NCBI GenBank assembly: GCA_020062805.1
Contig: JAGUVP010000116.1
Coordinates: 1-5,628 of the forward strand
Direction of reading: 5' to 3'
DNA from: Candidatus Bipolaricaulis sp.
Lineage (GTDB): Bacteria; Bipolaricaulota; Bipolaricaulia; Bipolaricaulales; Bipolaricaulaceae
Length of the DNA: 5,628 nt
The notes under the pieces were generated by a model. That model saw nothing but the letters and a program-made list of their open reading frames with translations, searched no databases and was not told the DNA's origin. Below are positions 1 through 5,610 of the stretch, one piece after another. Made by a program: the position numbers and the translations under genes. The stretch's first letter is position 1. Each line of letters begins with the position of its first letter.

Positions 1-1651
1 CCTCGTCCACCTGGAGCCGGCACCGATCCCCCACATGGAACTTGCCCTCCGTCACGCGGACCGCATGGAGCGTGCCGTGGGACGACTTCTGTACATCCAG
101 GACCTCGGCTCGTCCCGGTCGGGTCAGGTTCTCGATCCATCCCGTATCGGCAATCTGCCCGCCAGCTTCGGCGTAGAACGGCGTTCTTCTCTTGAAGATG
201 AACTCCCAGTCTCCGGCGCTGACCTGCGTAACCTCCTCTCCGGCGGGCTCCGAGATCTCCGCCAGATTGGACTCGACCTCGAGGGAAGCGTATCCCACGA
301 ACTCCGTCCGCCTAAGAACCTCGGCCTCCGCTTCCAGAGAGACACGTACCGTTATGTGAGCCTCTGCTTCGATCACCTTTCGGGATCGGGCGCGCTGGGC
401 CTCCATCTCCCGCTCGTAGCCCGCCCGATCCACGGAGAACCCTTGTTCCAGAGCGATCTCCTCCGTGAGCTCGGGCGGGAAGCCGTAGGTGTCGTAGAGC
501 TCGAACGCGATCCGGCCGGGTATCTTCTCACCGCGGGCCAGCCCGGCCAACGCCTCGCGCAGGCGGGCTTCCCCCGTGCCGAGCGTCTTCCGAAACGTCT
601 TCTCCTCGTGGGCGATCACCTGCTCCACGAGGGACCTCCGTTCCTCAACCTCGGGGTACACTGCTCGGAACGAAGTCACTACCGGCTCCACCAAGGAACG
701 GAGCTGCCCTTCCTCTAGCCCGAGCTCGTCCGCAGCGCGCGCCATCCGTCGCAGAATCCGCCGCAGCACGTACCCCTGGGCCTCGCTCCCTGGCCGCACC
801 CCGTCGGCGACCAGGAACACCACGGCGCGGATGTGGTCGGCGATCAGGTTTCGGGTTCGGTGACCCGTGTTTGTCGATCGAGAGGAGGCGGTGAGCGCTT
901 CGATGATCGGTCGGAACAGGTTGGTGTCGAAGTTCGAGTGTACCCCTTCGATCACGGCGGTCATCCGTTCGAGCCCCATCCCGGTGTCGATGTTCTTCCG
1001 GGCCAAGGGCGTCATCGTCCCATCGGGCTGGGCGTCGTACTCCATGAACACGAGGTTCCAGATCTCGCTGAACCGGTCGCAGTCGCAGGACGGTCCCGAG
1101 CAATCCGGGCCACACCCGTGCTCGGGGCCCCAGTCCCAGAAGATCTCCGTATCGGGACCGCACGGGCCGCGATCTCCCACGGGTCCCCACCAGTTATGCT
1201 CCTTCCCCAGCTTGACGATCCGACCTTCATCCATCCGGGCGATCTTGCGCCACAACTTGGCTGCGTCGGCATCGTCCTCGTACACGGTGACCCAGAGGCG
1301 GTCTTTGCTCAGGCCGACCTCCTGCGTCAGGAACCGCCAGGCCATCTCGATCACCTCGGCCTTGAAGTAGTCCCCGAAGCTGAAGTTCCCCAGCATCTCG
1401 AAGAACGTGTGGTGGTAAGCGGTGGTCCCCACGCGCTCGATGTCGGTGGTGCGGAAGCATTTCTGGCACGTCGTCACCCGGGGGTGAGCCGGGACGACCT
1501 TTCCCCAGAAGACGTCCTTGAACTGCACCATCCCCGCCGAGGTGAAGAGGAGGGTGGAGTCGGCAGGGACCAGGCTTGCCGAGGGGAGGATGGCGTGGCC
1601 TTCGCGACGGAAGTAGTCGAGGTACAGCTGGCGCAGGTCGTTGCTTGTCAC
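1..1651 (-). CDS. alaS: Alanyl-tRNA synthetase, N-terminal 550 codons (3' end beyond window)
   Basis: This class II synthetase charges tRNA-Ala with alanine in the cytoplasm. Read on the minus strand, residues 1-240 form the catalytic core: LFTSAGMVQFKDVF (35-48), CQKCFRTTDIE (62-72), the motif 2 stretch HHTFFEMLGNFSFGDYFK (80-97) and motif 3 DTGMGLERM (222-230). The tRNA-recognition part follows, with IADHIRA (270-276) and GYVLRRILRR (293-302). The editing domain begins near PFYAEAGGQIADTG (491-504). The window ends at about residue 550, just before the place where the family carries its HxxxH editing zinc motif, so that motif cannot be assessed. Full-length bacterial AlaRS is about 870-890 residues, so roughly 60% is present. 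Residues 180-191 hold four cysteines (CGPDC...CDC). The start is a GTG at 1651; the family N-terminus aligns from there (LRQLYLDYFRREGHAILPSASLVP), and no convincing ribosome site precedes it. It follows lgt by 14 nt, suggesting an operon with coupled translation. Identification is secure. Confidence 0.97.
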   Translation of the reverse strand, partial: MTSNDLRQLYLDYFRREGHAILPSASLVPADSTLLFTSAGMVQFKDVFWGKVVPAHPRVTTCQKCFRTTDIERVGTTAYHHTFFEMLGNFSFGDYFKAEVIEMAWRFLTQEVGLSKDRLWVTVYEDDADAAKLWRKIARMDEGRIVKLGKEHNWWGPVGDRGPCGPDTEIFWDWGPEHGCGPDCSGPSCDCDRFSEIWNLVFMEYDAQPDGTMTPLARKNIDTGMGLERMTAVIEGVHSNFDTNLFRPIIEALTASSRSTNTGHRTRNLIADHIRAVVFLVADGVRPGSEAQGYVLRRILRRMARAADELGLEEGQLRSLVEPVVTSFRAVYPEVEERRSLVEQVIAHEEKTFRKTLGTGEARLREALAGLARGEKIPGRIAFELYDTYGFPPELTEEIALEQGFSVDRAGYEREMEAQRARSRKVIEAEAHITVRVSLEAEAEVLRRTEFVGYASLEVESNLAEISEPAGEEVTQVSAGDWEFIFKRRTPFYAEAGGQIADTGWIENLTRPGRAEVLDVQKSSHGTLHAVRVTEGKFHVGDRCRLQVDE

Positions 1652-1665
1652 GTCAGGAGTATCGG

Positions 1666-2439
1666 TCAGGCGCGCGCTGGTCGCCACAGCCGGCCAGCGA
1701 GAAGCCACGCTCCGAAGATCGCTACCAGGAGCACGCTCGCTACCTGGGCGGCCCGCCACGGTCCGAGCATGAGAGCGTCCCCGCGGAAGAACTCGCACGC
1801 GAACCGCACCAGGGCGTAGGCGATGAAGTACACGGAGGACAGGAACCCGTCCCTCGCTGGGCGAACGCGCAACCGCCACAAGAGGCTGAAGATGAGGAGG
1901 TTCCCCAACGCCTCGTAGAGCATCGCCGGGTGCAGGGGCACGCCAGGGTACGCGGCCCCGGCCGGTGAAGAGATCGGGAACGCCAACCCCCAGGGGAGGT
2001 TCGTCGGGGTACCGAACGCGTCGCCGTTGAGGAAGTTCCCAATCCGCCCGAGCACCTGGCCCACGGCGAGGGCGGGGACCACCGCATCCGCGAGGCGCCA
2101 GAATGGAATGCGCTTCCACCGGCCGATCACGAGGAGTCCGAGCACGCCGCCGATGATCCCGCCGTGGATCGCCAGCCCGCCGTGCCAGATCAACAGGATC
2201 TCCCACGGCGCGCCGCGGTACCAGTCCCACTGGAAGGCCACGTAGTACAACCGAGCCACGACGATTCCCAGGGGGATCGTCACCAACAGGAGATCGAGCA
2301 CGTCGTCGGGCTTCGAGAACAGCTTCCGCCGCCGGGCTTCGCTCTGGATGATGAAGAACCCGAGAACGAACGAGATTACATACATCAGCCCGTAGTAGCG
2401 GACTTCGACCGGGCCCAGCTGCAAGAAAACAGGATGCAC
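1666..2439 (-). CDS. lgt: Prolipoprotein diacylglyceryl transferase (Lgt)
   Basis: Lgt transfers diacylglycerol from phosphatidylglycerol to the lipobox cysteine of prolipoproteins, the first step of lipoprotein maturation at the cytoplasmic membrane. The 257-residue protein has the usual family length and about seven hydrophobic segments. Visible signatures are HGGLAIHGGIIGG (86-98, with the conserved His at 92), the family signature GRIGNFLNGDAFG (131-143, with Arg132), HPAMLYEALGN (170-180) and RFACEFFRGD (212-221, with Arg219 in the position of the essential C-terminal Arg). The usual Glu in the signature motif is Asp140 here, a mild change. The start is GTG at 2439, preceded by a GGGTGATC ribosome site. 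Starting there gives the typical short N-terminus (MHPVFLQLGPVEVRYYGLMY). It lies upstream of alaS in the same direction and is divergent from lnt, so two enzymes of one pathway flank a shared 33-bp control region. lspA is not visible. Confidence 0.96.
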   Translation of the reverse strand: MHPVFLQLGPVEVRYYGLMYVISFVLGFFIIQSEARRRKLFSKPDDVLDLLLVTIPLGIVVARLYYVAFQWDWYRGAPWEILLIWHGGLAIHGGIIGGVLGLLVIGRWKRIPFWRLADAVVPALAVGQVLGRIGNFLNGDAFGTPTNLPWGLAFPISSPAGAAYPGVPLHPAMLYEALGNLLIFSLLWRLRVRPARDGFLSSVYFIAYALVRFACEFFRGDALMLGPWRAAQVASVLLVAIFGAWLLAGRLWRPARA

Positions 2440-2443
2440 CCTC

Positions 2444-2451
2444 GATCACCC
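2444..2451 (-). promoter_or_regulatory. Ribosome binding site of lgt
   Basis: On the minus strand, GGGTGATC lies 4 nt before the GTG start of lgt. GGTGATC is complementary to the GATCACC part of the 16S rRNA 3' end, so pairing uses the distal part of the anti-Shine-Dalgarno rather than the CCTCC core. It supports the GTG at 2439 as the start. Confidence 0.55.
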
Positions 2452-2457
2452 AATAGG

Positions 2458-2466
2458 TATTATAGT
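2458..2466 (+). promoter_or_regulatory. Candidate -10 box of the lnt promoter
   Basis: The plus strand reads TATTATAGT, which contains two 5/6 matches to TATAAT (TATTAT at 2458 and TATAGT at 2461). Initiation 6-7 nt downstream would fall at about 2470-2473, at or within 3 nt of the lnt ATG. That fits the absence of a Shine-Dalgarno before lnt and suggests a leaderless or nearly leaderless mRNA. No clear -35 element is seen. Confidence 0.4.
2459..2464 (-). promoter_or_regulatory. Candidate -10 box of the lgt-alaS promoter
   Basis: The minus strand reads a perfect TATAAT here. Transcription would start near 2452, giving a leader of about 13 nt that just contains the ribosome site. No good -35 hexamer is visible at 16-18 bp spacing (that position lies inside the start of lnt). 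The box overlaps the candidate lnt -10 on the other strand. Confidence 0.5.
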
Positions 2467-2472
2467 CGGGCG

Positions 2473-3939
2473 ATGCCTGCGCGATCGCGTGTCGTGGCTT
2501 CCCTCGGCTCGGCGGGTCTTCTGTGGGTATCGTTCTTCTCGGGATGGGGTTCGCTCGCTTGGCTGGCGCTTGTCCCCCTCCTCTGGGCCCTCGACGGGGT
2601 GGGGATGCGCCGAGGGGTGGTTCTCGGAGCCACGTTCGGGGTCGCGTTCTTCGCTTTGGAGTTCTCGTCCCTATCCGCTCTGTGGCCATTCGTGGGGTCG
2701 ATGGTGGTCCTGATCTGTGTGGCCCTGGCACTGTACGGAGGGGCGTTCCTCGCCCTGTTCGGAGCTGTGGCCGGGCGGTGGAGCAGTCCCTTCGTGTGGG
2801 CGGGGGGATGGGTGTTGATCGAGGCGATTAGGGCGGTCGGCCCACTGGGGTTCACGTTTGGCAGCGTGCCGGGCACGATGGCCGAAGGTCCGTTCCTCCC
2901 TGCTGCTGCGATGGGTGGCCCGTGGCTTCTCTCGCTTGGGTTGGCGTGGACGGCCGGCTGCCTGGCACGGGGACTGCGGCGACCACGGTGGCTGGGGGGA
3001 GCCGCTCTCGGACCTCTGTTCCTGTTTGGCCTCAGCCTGATGCCGACCGGTACGCACGAAACAGGTGGGCTCACGGTTGCCCTGGTCCAGCCGAACATCT
3101 CCAAGGGTGATCAACTGGACGGGAGGCTCCTTCCCCACCACGTCGAGGTGTACCGCGAACTCCTGGCGAGCATCGAGCCCCCCGTGGACTTGATCGCCCT
3201 GCCTGAGAACGCCCTCCCGTGGATTCTGGAAACGGCCGAGTACATCAACCTGTTCCAGGTCACGGCACGACGGGTGGGGGCGACGGTGCTGGTGGGAACG
3301 GCCGACTTCCGCGAGGGTGACGTGTACAACACAATCCTTGTTCTCGCTCCGTCGGGGGAGGTAGTGGGATCCTATGCCAAGACGCGCCTTGTTCCATTCG
3401 GGGAGCAGGTCCCGTGGCGCGATTTCTGGACGAGGATCGGACTGGGGTCGCTTATCGACCCCTATCTGCCTTTTGATCAGACGCCGGGGGAGGCCCTGCT
3501 GCCGGTGGGGAAGCTGGGGATCCTCGTTTGCTTCGAGTCAACCTTCCCCGGGATCGCGAGAGAGCTCGTGCGCCAGGGGGCGGAGGTCCTGATCACCCCC
3601 ACCAGCGACGGATGGTTTGCCCGAACACGCATCCTCTGGGAACACTACGCCCTGGGGGCTCTGCGTGCGGCGGAGACGGGTCGGTCGTTCGTGCAGGCCG
3701 GGCAGACGGGGTTCAGCGGGGGGTGGGATGTCCGGGGGAGCGAGATTGGGCGGCTCCCTCCTTGGGAGAGAGGGGTGGTTCGTCTCGATGTGCCGTTGCG
3801 CTCGGGCAGTACACCCTATGTGCGGTTTGGGGACGGCCCCGTGCTAGGGGTGGCGGGTTTCCTCGTCGTCTTCGGCCTCATGGCACAGCGGCCCCGCCGG
3901 GGGCGGGGCCGCAAAGCGCAAAGGTCGGATGTCAGGTGA
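2473..3939 (+). CDS. lnt: Apolipoprotein N-acyltransferase (Lnt)
   Basis: Lnt moves an acyl chain from a phospholipid to the free amino group of the N-terminal cysteine of apolipoproteins, the last maturation step, on the periplasmic side of the cytoplasmic membrane. The 488-residue protein matches the family's length of about 500. Residues 6-190 form an N-terminal block of hydrophobic segments containing the conserved WVLIEAIRAVGPLGFTFG stretch (113-130). Residues 200-440 form the nitrilase-like domain, and a last membrane helix lies at about 456-471. The Glu-Lys-Cys triad is visible: Glu245 in LPENALPW, Lys303 in YAKTRLVPFGEQVPW and Cys353 in LVCFESTFP. Some usually conserved positions differ: TSDGWF at 377-382 in place of TNDAWF, and Gln408/Gln411 where Arg and Asn are common. 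The ATG at 2473 gives a normal N-terminus; the open frame upstream is antisense to lgt and was not used. It has no Shine-Dalgarno. The basic C-terminal tail (RRGRGRK) is encoded by a perfect hairpin. It converges on the lipoprotein gene with a 6-nt gap. Confidence 0.95.
   Translation: MPARSRVVASLGSAGLLWVSFFSGWGSLAWLALVPLLWALDGVGMRRGVVLGATFGVAFFALEFSSLSALWPFVGSMVVLICVALALYGGAFLALFGAVAGRWSSPFVWAGGWVLIEAIRAVGPLGFTFGSVPGTMAEGPFLPAAAMGGPWLLSLGLAWTAGCLARGLRRPRWLGGAALGPLFLFGLSLMPTGTHETGGLTVALVQPNISKGDQLDGRLLPHHVEVYRELLASIEPPVDLIALPENALPWILETAEYINLFQVTARRVGATVLVGTADFREGDVYNTILVLAPSGEVVGSYAKTRLVPFGEQVPWRDFWTRIGLGSLIDPYLPFDQTPGEALLPVGKLGILVCFESTFPGIARELVRQGAEVLITPTSDGWFARTRILWEHYALGALRAAETGRSFVQAGQTGFSGGWDVRGSEIGRLPPWERGVVRLDVPLRSGSTPYVRFGDGPVLGVAGFLVVFGLMAQRPRRGRGRKAQRSDVR
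3888..3912. terminator. Perfect 11-bp hairpin inside the 3' end of lnt, possible terminator for the convergent gene
   Basis: GCGGCCCCGCC (3888-3898) and GGCGGGGCCGC (3902-3912) pair perfectly around a GGG loop. The hairpin lies within lnt codons 472-480 and begins 33 nt past the stop of the minus-strand lipoprotein gene, where a terminator for that transcript would be expected. No T-run follows on either strand, so it is not a classic intrinsic terminator. It could act as a GC-rich terminator without a U-tract, as an RNA 3'-end stabiliser, or simply be codons for an Arg/Gly-rich tail. Confidence 0.4.
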
Positions 3940-3945
3940 AGCGCT

Positions 3946-4899
3946 CTAGGGTGCTGTCACTTCAACTTCCAGGCTTTCTTGAGCCGTCTTCGCTGGGCTG
4001 AGGTCGTCCCACACCTTCACGCTTGCTGTGTACGATCCGGTCTGTGTGTATCCTCCCGAGTAGACATGCACCACGTTCAGCGTGTTCGTGGGAGCCACGT
4101 CTACCGTAACCACGTAGCCGTCTCCCGAACGGATTTCCCATTTCACCAGCTTGCGCGAGGGATCTCCGGCCTGAGCCTGGAAGGCGAACGTCGCATCGGT
4201 AGAGACCACAACTCCAACCGGCTCTACGTCGGAACCATCGATGGTGAACGCGGTGATCTCCGGCGGCGGGCTCGTCACGGTGATGGTTGCTGTGCCCGTG
4301 AAGCTTTGGGCAGCATCGTCGGTTACGGTAAGCGTAGCGGTGTACGTTCCAGGGTTGTTGTAGGTGTAACTGCCGATCCAGAAGTTGTAGCTCTCGAAAT
4401 CCACATCCGCCTCGTCGTCAGGCGTCCCGCTGCCCTCGTAGTCGAGCGCGATGTGCTGGATCCTCCGGCCGGGGATGGCCACGATATTGGCCCAGAACTG
4501 AACGGGGAGCGGGGCTTCTCCAGACGCGGGGAATGCTCCCAGGCTCACCGTTGCCGTGGGCGCCGCGCCGACGGTGATGGTCACCGTGGCCGTGCTGGTT
4601 CTTGCACGCGCATCTTGCACGGTCAGCGTAGCGGTGTGGGTACCCGGCGTGGTGTAGGTGTGGACGACGGCCACTGTAATATCGGTTCCCGTTGCCGGGG
4701 TCGAGCCGTCGCCGAATGCGAGGGTGTAGCTGGTGATCTGCCCTGTGGACCCAGACAGGTCGAACTGGACGCTGAGCGGGGCCACTCCAGATGTCACACT
4801 TGCCGTGAGCACCGCGTGCGGCGGCTGGAACCACCACGCGCACCCGGCGAGCCCGAGTCCAAGAAGCGCAACCAAACCTATCCTCCAGATCCTGCGCAT
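3946..4899 (-). CDS. PKD-domain lipoprotein, three tandem Ig-like domains
   Basis: This is a 317-residue exported protein of unknown specific function. Residues 1-20 form a lipoprotein signal peptide: basic MRRIWR, a hydrophobic core, and the lipobox Leu17-Ala18-Gly19-Cys20. Cleavage before Cys20 would leave a lipid-anchored protein. Three PKD/Ig-like beta-sandwich domains follow. Domain 1 (about 28-111) has GVAPLSVQFDLSGS, FGDG and HTYTTPGTHTATLTV. Domain 2 (about 113-209) has GEAPLPVQF and YTYNNPGTYTATLTVTD. Domain 3 (about 213-315) is more divergent, with SGDG and TGSYTASVKVWDD. No enzymatic domain is present, so a binding, adhesion or structural role at the surface is inferred from the domains alone. 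The ATG at 4899 has a strong Shine-Dalgarno (AAGGAGGT). An in-frame ATG at 4917 would bury that site and lose the basic signal-peptide start. The gene lies back to back with the sigma factor across a 168-bp gap and has an ECF-like promoter. Its neighbours lgt and lnt encode enzymes that would mature it. Confidence 0.88.
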   Translation of the reverse strand: MRRIWRIGLVALLGLGLAGCAWWFQPPHAVLTASVTSGVAPLSVQFDLSGSTGQITSYTLAFGDGSTPATGTDITVAVVHTYTTPGTHTATLTVQDARARTSTATVTITVGAAPTATVSLGAFPASGEAPLPVQFWANIVAIPGRRIQHIALDYEGSGTPDDEADVDFESYNFWIGSYTYNNPGTYTATLTVTDDAAQSFTGTATITVTSPPPEITAFTIDGSDVEPVGVVVSTDATFAFQAQAGDPSRKLVKWEIRSGDGYVVTVDVAPTNTLNVVHVYSGGYTQTGSYTASVKVWDDLSPAKTAQESLEVEVTAP

Positions 4900-4903
4900 A
4901 CCG

Positions 4904-4911
4904 ACCTCCTT
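4904..4911 (-). promoter_or_regulatory. Strong ribosome binding site of the PKD lipoprotein gene
   Basis: The minus strand reads AAGGAGGT, ending 4 nt before the ATG at 4899. It is the best Shine-Dalgarno in the window. It fixes the start and suggests the lipoprotein is translated efficiently, unlike lnt and alaS, whose starts have no clear site. Confidence 0.85.
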
Positions 4912-4961
4912 CGTCATTACAGCTGGGCCGAGCGTAGCCCGATCCCCGCCTCTCTCATGAG

Positions 4962-4990
4962 AATACAGCGAACTCCGCACCGCGGTTCCG
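4962..4990 (-). promoter_or_regulatory. Candidate ECF-type promoter of the PKD lipoprotein gene
   Basis: The minus strand reads CGGAACC (4990-4984), a 16-nt spacer, then TGTATTCT from 4967. GGAACC is a typical -35 element of ECF sigma factors, and TGTAT falls where the -10 would be. Transcription would start near 4955, leaving a leader of about 55 nt before the ATG at 4899. The same element, with the same spacing, occurs facing the sigma gene. Other GGAACC occurrences checked in the window (plus strand near 1330, 1842, 4231 and 4827; minus strand near 1059, 1904 and 4689) lack TGTAT at this spacing. Confidence 0.6.
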
Positions 4991-5015
4991 TCCGTCTGTG
5001 GGCGGACATCTGTCC
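4990..5015. repeat. Inverted repeats between the two divergent promoters
   Basis: GTCCG (4990-4994) is mirrored by CGGAC (5003-5007), extendable to 7 bp with one G-T pair. GGACA (5004-5008) and TGTCC (5011-5015) form a second palindrome around TC. TCTGT also recurs at 4995, 5009 and 5026. The cluster fills the space between the two candidate -35 elements, where a regulator of both genes could bind. The arms are short, so chance is possible in GC-rich DNA. Confidence 0.35.
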
Positions 5016-5018
5016 AGG

Positions 5019-5049
5019 CGAAACCTCTGTTCCTGGCACGGTGTATATT
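5019..5049 (+). promoter_or_regulatory. Candidate ECF-type promoter of the sigma factor gene (autoregulation)
   Basis: The plus strand reads CGAAACC (5019-5025), a 16-nt spacer, then TGTATATT (5042-5049). It matches the element facing the lipoprotein gene at 12 of 15 positions outside the spacer. Transcription would begin near 5054-5056, right before the ribosome site, leaving a leader of about 13 nt. The TATATT part is also a 5/6 match to a housekeeping -10, so a second mode of transcription cannot be excluded. Confidence 0.55.
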
Positions 5050-5056
5050 GCAGCAG

Positions 5057-5063
5057 AAGGAGG
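5057..5063 (+). promoter_or_regulatory. Ribosome binding site that selects the TTG start of the sigma gene
   Basis: AAGGAGG lies 4 nt before TTG at 5068. It favours this TTG over the in-frame GTG at 5041 and ATG at 4957; both would place the site and the candidate -10 box inside the coding region. Confidence 0.7.
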
Positions 5064-5067
5064 GAGG

Positions 5068-5610
5068 TTGGAAGCCGGGGAACTGGAACTTCTCCAGAGG
5101 AGCTTGAATGGCGATCTGGAGGCATGGGGTGAGATCGTGAGCCGGTACAAGGAAGCGACGTTCGGGATTGCGGTGGCTATCCTGCGCAACCGCGCCGACG
5201 CGGAGGATGCGGTGCAAGATGCGTTTGTGCGTGCCTACGAGCGGTTGAGACGGTACGACCTGTCGCGCAAGTTCTCGACGTGGCTCTTCACCGTGACCGC
5301 CAACGTGGCGAAGAACGCGCTCCGCAAGCGTCGACGCGAGCCCCAGCCTAAGGAGGTGTGGGCCGCGGACCCGGCCCAGATGGTGTGGCACGAGGACATG
5401 GAGAAAGGGGTGCGCGAAGCGGTGTGGGGGCTGCCCGAGTCGTACCGGGCCCCGCTTGTGCTTCGCTACTGGCATGATCTGCCCCTGGAGGAGATCAGCG
5501 TGGTGCTCGGGATGCGGCTTGGTACGGTCAAAACGCGCTTGCACCGGGCGCGAGCCTTGGTGCGGTCGGAACTCGCGGCACGGGGGGTGATTCGCGATGC
5601 CGTTGGATGA
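5068..5610 (+). CDS. ECF-family RNA polymerase sigma factor (sigma-70 RpoE-like)
   Basis: This alternative sigma factor directs RNA polymerase to a small regulon, usually of envelope-stress or surface genes. With the TTG start at 5068 it is 180 residues long, a normal ECF size. Region 2 spans about 20-90, with AEDAVQDAFVRAYERLRRYD (45-64) and RKFSTWLFTVTANVAKNALRKRRRE (67-91), the part that contacts core polymerase and the -10. Region 4 spans about 120-170, with LPESYRAPLVLRYWHDLPLEEI (122-143) and the helix-turn-helix LGMRLGTVKTRLHRAR (147-162), which reads the -35. There is no region 3, as expected for the family. The preceding frame is open for over 1 kb but runs antisense to the lipoprotein gene, and its sequence has no sigma features. 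The gene is divergent from the PKD lipoprotein, and its stop is overlapped by the next gene. An ECF-like element upstream suggests autoregulation. I cannot assign an ECF subgroup. Confidence 0.93.
   Translation: MEAGELELLQRSLNGDLEAWGEIVSRYKEATFGIAVAILRNRADAEDAVQDAFVRAYERLRRYDLSRKFSTWLFTVTANVAKNALRKRRREPQPKEVWAADPAQMVWHEDMEKGVREAVWGLPESYRAPLVLRYWHDLPLEEISVVLGMRLGTVKTRLHRARALVRSELAARGVIRDAVG
5582..5592 (+). promoter_or_regulatory. Ribosome binding site inside the sigma gene for the overlapping downstream gene
   Basis: GGGGGGTGATT ends 4 nt before the ATG at 5597. Its GGTGAT part can pair with the 16S rRNA 3' end. It lies within the last codons of the sigma gene, fitting translational coupling. 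Confidence 0.45.

Noticed and set aside
35..718. Plus-strand open frame (227 codons) antisense to alaS
   Set aside because: The AlaRS protein on the minus strand explains this region fully; no ribosome site or family features were seen on the plus strand.
833..1819. Long plus-strand open frame (328 codons) across alaS
   Set aside because: It is antisense to clear AlaRS motifs and crosses into lgt. Its translation is low-complexity and matches no family; GC-rich codons keep the opposite strand open.
1842..1847. Additional GGAACC motif on the plus strand within lgt
   Set aside because: No TGTAT-like -10 lies 16 nt downstream and no plus-strand gene follows.
2164..2472. Upstream extension of lnt by 103 codons
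   Set aside because: The extension is antisense to lgt and hydrophilic; the Lnt N-terminus is normal from the ATG at 2473.
2671..3141. Minus-strand open frames antisense to lnt
   Set aside because: They are Arg/Pro/Ser-rich shadows of the Lnt membrane region with no supporting signals.
3979..5067. Upstream extension of the sigma gene, giving a 543-residue protein
   Set aside because: It is antisense to the PKD lipoprotein gene, has no recognisable domain, and the ribosome site and promoter-like element lie just before the TTG at 5068.
4900..5544. Minus-strand extension of the lipoprotein gene to 532 codons
   Set aside because: It would remove the N-terminal signal peptide and lipobox from the start and overlap the sigma gene; the strong ribosome site points to the ATG at 4899.
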